A DNA stretch of 11,212 bases from CAZVJA01 sp964626885 (GTDB lineage Bacteria > Planctomycetota > Planctomycetia > Planctomycetales > Planctomycetaceae). The notes below the pieces were generated by a model. That model saw only the letters and a program-made list of their open reading frames with translations. It was not told the origin of the DNA and made no database searches. The first letter of the stretch is position 1, and every line of letters starts with the position of its first letter. The translations under genes and the position numbers were made by a program. Below, one piece after another: positions 5,706-11,212 of the stretch. The stretch spans positions 1-11,212 of the forward strand of contig CAZVJA010000176.1 in the NCBI GenBank assembly GCA_964626885.1, written 5' to 3'.

Positions 5706-5746
5706 CCCCTCACCCCCGGCCCCTCTCCCGCAAGGGGCGAGGGGAG
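5706..5746. repeat. 41-bp C-rich hairpin repeat, copy 2
   Basis: Second copy of the element at 3612-3652 (35 of 41 identical) in the same orientation. CCCCTCTCCC pairs with the following GGGG/GAGGGG arm with one mismatch. It lies midway in the 272-bp gap between the ligase stop and the hydrolase start. That gap holds no gene. Confidence 0.7.
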
Positions 5747-5825
5747 AAAAATTCTCGAGCTTGCAGGGCGATAGGATTTATCCCAAATCCCGACCTTTAT
5801 CTCCTCACTCCGATTCGCTTCATTC

Positions 5826-5853
5826 AATTCGCAATCAAAAATCCGCAATCGTC
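5826..5853. repeat. Heptamer repeat AATCNNN, four units, touching the ligase stop codon
   Basis: AATTCGC, AATCAAA, AATCCGC and AATCGTC are consecutive 7-base units. The last base of the fourth unit is the first base of the ligase stop codon on the minus strand (5853-5855). Confidence 0.55.
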
Positions 5854-7232
5854 TAAATCCGCTCAAAGTACCGAGCCCGTTCCCAGTCGGTGACCGCCTT
5901 GTCATAAGCGGCCTGTTCGGTGCGGAAGAAGTGGGCATAATGCTCGACCACTTCGTCTCCGAAGGCCGACTTGGCCAATTCACTCTTCTCGAACAGGTCG
6001 GTTGCCTCACCCAACGTTTGTGGGACGTGCTGCAATTCGCTGGCGGAGTAGACGTCTCCCTGGTAACTCTTCGGCGGGGCGATCTTCCGGGCAATGCCGT
6101 CGAGGCCGGAAGCGAGCGACGCGGCATAGACAAGATACGGATTGCAGTCGGCTCCCGGCAGCCGGCATTCGATTCGCAGGCTGTTTCCTTTGCCGACGAC
6201 GCGGAACCCGGCGGTGCGGTTGTCGATACTCCAAGCAAGCCGGGTCGGTGCCCACGAACCGGCCTGATACCGCTTGTACGAGTTCACGGTCGGGGCGTAG
6301 AAGGGCATCATTTCCGGCATGTGCGTCATCCACCCGCCGAGAAAATGAAGGAAGGTGTCGGAGCATTGCGCTGGACCAAGATCATGCTTGCCGACAAACG
6401 CGCTTCCGCTGTCTGTCCAGAGGCTTAGATGGACGTGGCAACTTGAGCCGGCTTGTTTCTCGGAGAACTTCGACATGAAGGTGACGCTCACCCCCATTTG
6501 ATCCGCTACTTCCTTGAGACACTGCTTATACAGGCAGTGATTGTCGGCCATCGAGAGGATATCGGAATAGCGGACATTGAGTTCGTGCTGCCCCCGTCCC
6601 CATTCCCCCTTGGTGCATTCGACCGGAATGCCCGACTTGGCGAGATGCCGGCGGACCGCGCCATTGTAATGCTCCTCTCGCGTCCCCTGCAGTGCGTGGT
6701 AGTCCTCGATGTACCAGCCCGCCGGTTCGAGCCCGGAGTAGTTCTTGGCGGCGGCGTCGCGATAGGAATTTTGGAAAAGGTAGTATTCGAGTTCCGAACC
6801 CGCCATCGCGCGGAAGCCCATCCCCTTAGCCGCTTCAATTTGCTTCTTCAAGATCGAGCGAGGCGCTTGCGAGACCGGCTCGTGGCCGGACTCGTGCTCG
6901 ACATCGCAGAGGATGATCGCGGTTTTCTCCAGCCACGAGGCGGCGCGGAGCGTGCCGAAATCGGGGACGAGATGGAAGTCGCCGTATCCCTTCTGCCAGT
7001 TCGCGAACTTGTAGCCGGGGACCGGTTCCATCTCCATATCGACAGTCAACAGGTAATCGCAGGCGTGCGTGCCGCCGTCGGCGACCTGTTCGAGGAAGAA
7101 GGCGGCGTCGAAGCGTTTTCCCATGAACCGGCCGTAGAGGTCGGTGAAGACCGCGAGCACGGTGTCGATCTTTTCGGATTTGACAAGCTCCGCAAGAGCA
7201 GCGGTGGTGAGCATTCCGGAAGGGTGGGTCAT
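5853..7232 (-). CDS. Glutamine-synthetase-fold gamma-glutamyl amine ligase (PuuA / GlnA4-like)
   Basis: A 459-residue glutamine synthetase homologue. It has the small beta-grasp N-domain (to about 105) and the catalytic domain with metal and substrate residues in order: SELEYY (Glu147, Glu149), GEWGRGQHELN (Glu210, Glu217), SSCHVHLSL (His266, His268), the arginines in NSYKRYQAGSWAPTRLAW and DNRTAGFRV, and RIECRLPGADCNPYL (Glu355, Arg357). The NRTAGFRV...RIECRLPGAD block resembles gamma-glutamylputrescine synthetase and related amine ligases rather than housekeeping GlnA. No adenylylation-type C-terminal NLY loop is visible. The reaction would be glutamate + amine + ATP to gamma-glutamylamide. 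A permease precedes it by 95 bp and a PuuD-like hydrolase follows. The start is ATG 7232; Met7 (7214) is possible, and neither has a strong ribosome site. The substrate is inferred only from context. Confidence 0.9.
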   Translation of the reverse strand: MTHPSGMLTTAALAELVKSEKIDTVLAVFTDLYGRFMGKRFDAAFFLEQVADGGTHACDYLLTVDMEMEPVPGYKFANWQKGYGDFHLVPDFGTLRAASWLEKTAIILCDVEHESGHEPVSQAPRSILKKQIEAAKGMGFRAMAGSELEYYLFQNSYRDAAAKNYSGLEPAGWYIEDYHALQGTREEHYNGAVRRHLAKSGIPVECTKGEWGRGQHELNVRYSDILSMADNHCLYKQCLKEVADQMGVSVTFMSKFSEKQAGSSCHVHLSLWTDSGSAFVGKHDLGPAQCSDTFLHFLGGWMTHMPEMMPFYAPTVNSYKRYQAGSWAPTRLAWSIDNRTAGFRVVGKGNSLRIECRLPGADCNPYLVYAASLASGLDGIARKIAPPKSYQGDVYSASELQHVPQTLGEATDLFEKSELAKSAFGDEVVEHYAHFFRTEQAAYDKAVTDWERARYFERI

Positions 7233-7327
7233 TCAGGATCTTTCAAAGGTGACGACATCGCGCGGCCTAATCTCTGCATCAGCATCACGGAACCGAACCG
7301 TCGCTTGGCGTTATGCGGAAGCATCGC

Positions 7328-8881
7328 CTACTGATGCGCCAGTTCCTGCTCGGCTTGCGCGATGAGGGCGTTTTCTTCTTCCGGCGCCTGAGCGACAAGT
7401 CGATGCCGGCTATACAGTAAAAAATACACGATGCCGATCGCGAGGAAAATGGCCACGCCCCAGACCGCCGGGCGATAATCTTCGACGGAAAAGGTTGCCA
7501 GCAGCGCCACGATGGAAAGCCCGCCGCCGATGACCGCCCCGGGGATTCCCAGCGGGCTTTTGTAGGGGCGGGGAAGGTCTGGCCGGCTGATTTTGAGCTT
7601 GATGTAGCTGGCCATGACCAAGGCATAGGAGATGACGGCTCCAAAGACCGCCATGTTTAGCAAAGCCGCACCCACCAGACTATCGGTTGTTCCTCCCTCG
7701 CTTTCGGTCGTGCTTTGCTTGGTGAACTCGATCACAGCCGCGCAGGCCAGCCCCAGAACTGCCCCTAGAATCAATGCTACCCAGGGAGTATGCCTTTGGC
7801 CGGTTAGCGATATCGCGCGAGGAATGTAGCCGGCCCGTGAGAGGGCGAATAACACGCGACCATAAGCGTAAATGATCGTATGAAAGCTGGCAATCTGCCC
7901 AGCCAGCGCAAGAAGCGTGAGTACTGCCGCGGTTTTTCCTGCTCCGTAGACAGCGACGAATCCGTCTGCAAGGGGGGCTGATGAGTCACCCATGGCCTTG
8001 GCGCCGCCGCCGACTCCCGTGTTCAGCACGAGAGTGAAGAGGGACAGTACGAGTAAGGTGGCGATCCCTAGAATCAAAGCTTTTGGCATGTCATTGGCCG
8101 CGTTATGCGATTCCTCGGCAGCCAGCGGTAATTGTTCGATTGCCAGATAGAACCAGATCGCGAACGGGAGCGCTTTGAAGATGCCATCAGGTCCGTGTGG
8201 CAGCCAGGAACTGGCCCCGGCATGCACCGGTGGAATGTTCCCGAGCAATTGCGGGTCGAACGTGCCTGTCACAATGGCACTGACATAGAACAGACCAAGC
8301 ACCGCGATCGAAACCAATGTGATCAACAGCCCCACTTTCAGCGTCAACTCCGTTCCGTGAATGTTGATCGCCACAAAAACGGCGTAGAATGTGATCCACC
8401 AGACCCAGACCGGAAATCCCGAGAGAAAATGAGAGAGCGAGAAGATCGTCTCAACCTGGAGAAGAAACGTCTGCATATAGCCACCGATGTAATACACAAT
8501 CACCGCCGGCGTGATGACGTACTCAATCGTGTCGGTGAGACCGCAAATGTATCCCCCCGTGGGACCAAACGCATTTCGCGTAAATGAGAAAAAGCCGCCG
8601 GCGTGGGGCAGTGCGGCGGAAAGCTCGGCGATGGTGAAAACCATGCAGATGTACATGGCGGCCATCAAGACGGTGGCGATGGCGAGTCCGCCGAACCCGG
8701 CATGTTTCAGGCCCGCGTTCCAGCCGCTGAAGTCCCCAGCAATGACCGCGCCGACGCCGAGCGCCCAGAGAAGCCACCAGCCGGCGCTCTTTTTCAATTG
8801 ACGATTCTTGAGATATTCGGGATCGACGTCGACGTACCGCGCCATTCCCGACTTTTTTTCGCCCGGTTGCTTATCCGCCAT
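7328..8881 (-). CDS. APC-superfamily amino acid/amine permease, ethanolamine-permease-like
   Basis: A 517-residue integral membrane transporter with about twelve hydrophobic segments. A 34-residue cytoplasmic N-terminus ending ...LKNRQLKKS precedes TM1, whose GVGAVIAGDFSGWNAGL (42-58) is the ligand-binding break of the APC fold. TM2 is followed by ELSAALPHAGGFFSFTRNAFG (86-106). WFYLAIEQLPLAAEES (243-258) is the TM6 signature. These three stretches look most like the ethanolamine permease (Eat) branch of the APC family, which imports ethanolamine with protons; other amino acids or amines are possible. The last 25 residues are a charged cytoplasmic tail rich in Glu and Gln. It is the first gene of the putative amine-catabolism group. 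The start at ATG 8881 has GAGAAAG nine bases upstream. A palindrome lies in its leader at 8922-8940. Confidence 0.9.
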   Translation of the reverse strand: MADKQPGEKKSGMARYVDVDPEYLKNRQLKKSAGWWLLWALGVGAVIAGDFSGWNAGLKHAGFGGLAIATVLMAAMYICMVFTIAELSAALPHAGGFFSFTRNAFGPTGGYICGLTDTIEYVITPAVIVYYIGGYMQTFLLQVETIFSLSHFLSGFPVWVWWITFYAVFVAINIHGTELTLKVGLLITLVSIAVLGLFYVSAIVTGTFDPQLLGNIPPVHAGASSWLPHGPDGIFKALPFAIWFYLAIEQLPLAAEESHNAANDMPKALILGIATLLVLSLFTLVLNTGVGGGAKAMGDSSAPLADGFVAVYGAGKTAAVLTLLALAGQIASFHTIIYAYGRVLFALSRAGYIPRAISLTGQRHTPWVALILGAVLGLACAAVIEFTKQSTTESEGGTTDSLVGAALLNMAVFGAVISYALVMASYIKLKISRPDLPRPYKSPLGIPGAVIGGGLSIVALLATFSVEDYRPAVWGVAIFLAIGIVYFLLYSRHRLVAQAPEEENALIAQAEQELAHQ

Positions 8882-8921
8882 GCAGGTTTACTTTCTCGGC
8901 AGTCTGACCGACGTGTGCACG

Positions 8922-8940
8922 ACCGCGAATTCGTCGCGGT
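8922..8940. promoter_or_regulatory. Inverted repeat ACCGCGA-attcg-TCGCGGT in the permease leader
   Basis: Perfect seven-base arms around a five-base spacer, 41-59 bases upstream of the permease start. The position and symmetry fit an operator for a dimeric repressor or an mRNA leader hairpin. No convincing -35/-10 pair could be placed around it by eye, so its role is inferred. Confidence 0.35.
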
Positions 8941-9022
8941 GTTAAAAATGCAATTGGACGAGGATAACAGGTGCAGCGCGGAAAATCTGCGGATTCGTTC
9001 GTGATTTGTTGGATCGGAAAGT

Positions 9023-9156
9023 TTTACCGCAGAGAACGCGAAGAGCGCGGAGAAAGACGGAGGATGGTAAAGAGAGTATCGCGTCTGATTTTCCATCCAC
9101 TATTTTCTAGCCTACATTTTTCGCTTCTCCGCGACCTCTGCGTTCTCCGCGGTAAA
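9023..9156. repeat. Long inverted repeat with 9-bp-period arms (TTTACCGC...GGAGAA)
   Basis: The 32-base arms at 9023-9054 and 9125-9156 pair at 27 positions, with 70 bases between. The left arm is itself a 9-bp-period repeat (CGCAGAGAA, CGCGAAGAG, CGCGGAGAA). The right arm ends on the base next to the hemY stop codon. It fills about half of the 275-bp gap between hemY and the permease gene, which has no gene. It might slow or end hemY transcription, but no T-tract is seen. Confidence 0.65.
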
Positions 9157-10740
9157 TCAACGAGCCTGAATCACCGCCAGCGCCCGCTCCGCCCCCTGTT
9201 CGCCGCTGTGGATGCAGTCGGGGACTCCCACTCCCTCGAATGCGTTCCCGGCCAATGCCAGTCGCGGATGCCGAGAAAGGCGATCGTTGATCTGCGCCAG
9301 CCGATCGAGATGCCCGACGTGATACTGCGGCATCGCGCGCTCGTAACGGGCAACGATGGCGAACTCCGCCTCTCCGCCGACTCCCAGCAGTTCCGACAAC
9401 TCGCGGCGAACCAATGCGATCAGTTCTTCGTCCGACTTCTCGAACAATTCTGGCTGCAGCGCTCCGCCGACAAAGGTCCGCAGAATCACTCGTCCTTCGG
9501 GGGCGCGCCCGGCGAACTTTCGGCTGGAGAAGGACACCGACAGGATTTGCCGCTTCTCGACCGCCGGAATGACCAGCCCGGCTGCGTCGAGCGGGTGCCG
9601 AATGTCGGCGAGCTTGTGCCCCGTCACGACGATCGCGCTCGATGCATACTCGATGCTATTGAGCATTGCGGCTAGTGATTGGTCGAACGGTTCGACGAGC
9701 GCCGCCACACGGTACGCGGGAATCGCGAGGACGACGGCGTCGAACGTCTCTGAAGCACCACTGTCGAAAGACAACTCATAGCCGGTGCCGGCGGGCGAGG
9801 GTTTGATGGCGACCACGCGGGTCTTCATCCGGATCTCGGCCGATGTTGAAATACGGGCGATGAGGGCGTCGAAGAGTTCCGCCATCCCGCCGACGAGGGT
9901 CGCGAACATTCCGTAGCGGGCGCCGCTTTCTCCCTTTGGGGCGGTTCGTTGGCCCTGTTCCCGCCGCGCGGCGCGAATCAAACTGCCGAAGTCGCGCTCC
10001 CAGTCGAGAAACCGGGGCAAGGTCGCCCGCAGGCTCAGCTTTTCCGGATCGGCGGTGTATATGCCACCGACCAGCGGCTGCACGATCCGATCGAACACCT
10101 CACGGCCAAAACGGCGACGCACGAACGATGCGAGTGTTTCGTCCGATGCGCCAGCCTTGCGGCGCGGGATGAAGTATTCGAGTCCCATGCGGAGCTTCCC
10201 GAAGGGACTCAACAGCGGCGATGAGAGGACCGGCCAGATCTTCGCGGGCGCCATCAGCAGAAAACCGTCCGGAACTTCGACCGGCTTCCCCTTGCACAAC
10301 ACCAACGATCGACGGCTGGCTGGTTCGGTGGAAATCAGACGCTGCTCCAGTCCCAGCCGGCGGCAGAGATTGAGTGCCCACGGTTTGACGGTAATAAAGG
10401 AATCGGCACCGCGCTCGACGAGATAATCACCAATGCGCTCCGTGCCGATCACTCCGCCAAGCCGCGCGCGCGACTCGAACAGAGTCACCTGGACACTTCG
10501 TCCTTCCGGGGCACGCTCCGCTTTGCCCCGGCCACCCGCGTCAGTAGAGGTGGTTTCAACACCGTGCAATTGGGAGGGCGAGGCTCCCGCCGAGCCGCTG
10601 AGTCCGGATGTCTCTCGTTGTGGCGGCTCCGCAGGAGCGTCGCCCTCCCTGGTTTTGAAACGACCCGTATTGAGTTCGACCAGCCGATGCGCGGCAGCAA
10701 GACCACTGATGCCGCCGCCGATAACTGCGATCCGCGTCAT
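9157..10740 (-). CDS. hemY: Protoporphyrinogen/coproporphyrinogen oxidase with an inserted repeat-encoded segment
   Basis: A 527-residue FAD enzyme that oxidises the porphyrinogen ring to the porphyrin late in haem synthesis, using oxygen. The N-terminal dinucleotide motif IAVIGGGISGLAAAHRL is at 4-20, and the second Rossmann strand VTLFESRARLGGVIGT is at 85-100. The family hallmark PLVGGIYTADPEKLSLRATLP is central, and the C-terminal FAD motif LALAGNAFEGVGVPDCIHSG is near the end. Between first helix and second strand lie about 50 extra residues (roughly 31-82). These are encoded by two repeat elements (10572-10649 and 10506-10538); related enzymes have only a short turn there. The frame stays open and the rest of the fold is intact, so I call it functional rather than a pseudogene. 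I use ATG 10740, which overlaps the hemE stop as ATGA, not the GTG three codons earlier. No clear ribosome site, suggesting coupling to hemE. Confidence 0.92.
   Translation of the reverse strand: MTRIAVIGGGISGLAAAHRLVELNTGRFKTREGDAPAEPPQRETSGLSGSAGASPSQLHGVETTSTDAGGRGKAERAPEGRSVQVTLFESRARLGGVIGTERIGDYLVERGADSFITVKPWALNLCRRLGLEQRLISTEPASRRSLVLCKGKPVEVPDGFLLMAPAKIWPVLSSPLLSPFGKLRMGLEYFIPRRKAGASDETLASFVRRRFGREVFDRIVQPLVGGIYTADPEKLSLRATLPRFLDWERDFGSLIRAARREQGQRTAPKGESGARYGMFATLVGGMAELFDALIARISTSAEIRMKTRVVAIKPSPAGTGYELSFDSGASETFDAVVLAIPAYRVAALVEPFDQSLAAMLNSIEYASSAIVVTGHKLADIRHPLDAAGLVIPAVEKRQILSVSFSSRKFAGRAPEGRVILRTFVGGALQPELFEKSDEELIALVRRELSELLGVGGEAEFAIVARYERAMPQYHVGHLDRLAQINDRLSRHPRLALAGNAFEGVGVPDCIHSGEQGAERALAVIQAR
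10506..10538. repeat. 33-bp hairpin repeat, copy 2, inside hemY
   Basis: Matches 2594-2626 at 32 of 33 positions, with arms CCGGGGCA (10506-10513) and TGCCCCGG (10524-10531). In the hemY frame the hairpin encodes about residues 70-79, GRGKAERAPE. It lies 33 bp from the 78-bp palindrome in the same gene. Confidence 0.75.
10572..10649. repeat. 78-bp palindromic repeat, copy inserted in frame in hemY
   Basis: Same length as the intergenic copy at 4689-4766 and 70 of 78 identical, with the same perfect ten-base ends. An outer inverted pair GTTTCAA (10553-10559) / TTGAAAC (10655-10661) flanks it. On the hemY strand it has no stop and encodes about residues 31-57, an Ala/Pro/Ser/Gly-rich stretch (GDAPAEP ... 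GSAGASPS). Its length is exactly 26 codons. Confidence 0.88.
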
Positions 10741-11212
10741 CGCCGGCACCCGGTTTCGTGGACGAATTCGACGAGCGCTTTGACGTTCGCGGGATCGACC
10801 CCCGGCATCACGCCGTGGCCGAGGTTGAAGATGTGCCCCGCGCGCCCTTCGGCGGATCGAAGCACCGCTGCGGCCTTCTCTTTAAGTACCGGCAATTCCG
10901 CGAACAACGCGACCGGGTCGAGATTTCCCTGCACCGCGACGTCGTGACCCACGGTTTGCCAGGCATCCTTCAGATCGACCCGCCAGTCGAGTCCCATCAC
11001 CTGGCCGCCGGCTTGCCGCTGCAAACGGAGCAGGGCGGCGTTGCCGTGTACGAAGTGAATCACCGGCACGTCGGGGATGATTCCTTCGATGATCGACTTC
11101 GTGTAAGGGAGCGCGAACTCGCGATAATCAGCCGGTGAGAGGCAGCCGGCCCAACTGTCGAAGATCTGCACTGCCTGGCAGCCGGCGGCGATTTGCGCGT
11201 TCAAGTAACGAA
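10737..11212 (-). CDS. hemE: Uroporphyrinogen decarboxylase (5' part outside window)
   Basis: The C-terminal 157 codons of uroporphyrinogen III decarboxylase, which removes four carboxyl groups to give coproporphyrinogen III in the cytoplasm. The visible part opens in RYLNAQIAAGCQAVQIFDSWAG, continues through the barrel strands PVIHFVHGNA and VMGLDWRVDL, then VAVQGNLDPVALF and the conserved FNLGHGVMPGVDP with the active-site-region histidine, and ends in LVEFVHETGCRR. The catalytic aspartate lies in the missing N-terminal part. The TTG at 11204 is not the start; the frame continues beyond the edge. The stop (10737-10739) overlaps the hemY ATG, giving an ATGA junction and indicating a hemE-hemY operon. 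Confidence 0.95.
   Translation of the reverse strand, partial: RYLNAQIAAGCQAVQIFDSWAGCLSPADYREFALPYTKSIIEGIIPDVPVIHFVHGNAALLRLQRQAGGQVMGLDWRVDLKDAWQTVGHDVAVQGNLDPVALFAELPVLKEKAAAVLRSAEGRAGHIFNLGHGVMPGVDPANVKALVEFVHETGCRR

Noticed and set aside
649..5853. Repeat arrays as CRISPR
   Set aside because: Units are 7-15 bp without regular spacers and no cas gene is present.
4819..5856. 345-codon plus-strand open frame across the hydrolase gene
   Set aside because: Antisense to the PuuD-like gene with its catalytic triad, and its end translates repeat DNA; no domain is recognisable.
5853..7232. Housekeeping glutamine synthetase GlnA
   Set aside because: Motifs around NRTAGFRV and RIECRLPGAD, lack of the usual adenylylation loop and the permease/PuuD-like context favour an amine ligase.
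6453..7334. 293-codon plus-strand open frame
   Set aside because: Antisense shadow of the glutamine-synthetase-like gene.
9157..10740. hemY as a pseudogene because of the inserted repeats
   Set aside because: The frame is open from end to end and every family motif before and after the insert is intact.

Overview
The window is about 60% G+C and reads as chromosomal DNA of a planctomycete. The supporting signs are weakly marked starts, long gaps filled with palindromic and short-period repeats, a twin-arginine signal protein of no recognised family, and the repeat whose translation reads APAEP...GASPS. The assignment rests on pattern recognition, not on a marker gene. No tRNA, rRNA, CRISPR array, transposase or phage gene was seen.

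Layout. At the left edge a Tat-signal protein of unknown function (minus, cut by the window) diverges from a SelA-like PLP enzyme (plus, 768-1967), which is followed by a small lipoprotein (plus, 2059-2508). A convergent junction packed with hairpin repeats (2509-2800) separates these from genes that all run on the minus strand. In order of transcription (right to left) these are: hemE (partial), hemY, an ethanolamine-type APC permease, a glutamine-synthetase-fold ligase of the PuuA kind, a class-I glutamine amidotransferase-like hydrolase of the PuuD kind, an SDR oxidoreductase, and a secreted SGNH/GDSL hydrolase.

How the genes fit together. hemE and hemY overlap by four bases and supply two late steps of protoporphyrin/haem synthesis. 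Permease, ligase, hydrolase and perhaps the SDR look like a gamma-glutamylation route for catabolising an amine: import, attach glutamate, oxidise, remove glutamate. The permease type suggests ethanolamine or a small amino alcohol rather than putrescine, but this is inference. Gaps of about 270 bp between several of these genes argue against a single tight operon.

The most interesting observation is in hemY. Its FAD-binding Rossmann fold is interrupted, between the first helix and second strand, by about 50 extra residues. They are encoded by two repeat elements that also occur outside genes in this window: a 78-bp palindrome (exactly 26 codons) and a 33-bp hairpin repeat. The reading frame stays open. 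This resembles the in-frame palindromic elements known from Rickettsia proteins. Several gaps also hold degenerate 7-bp-period repeats lying against gene starts and stops.
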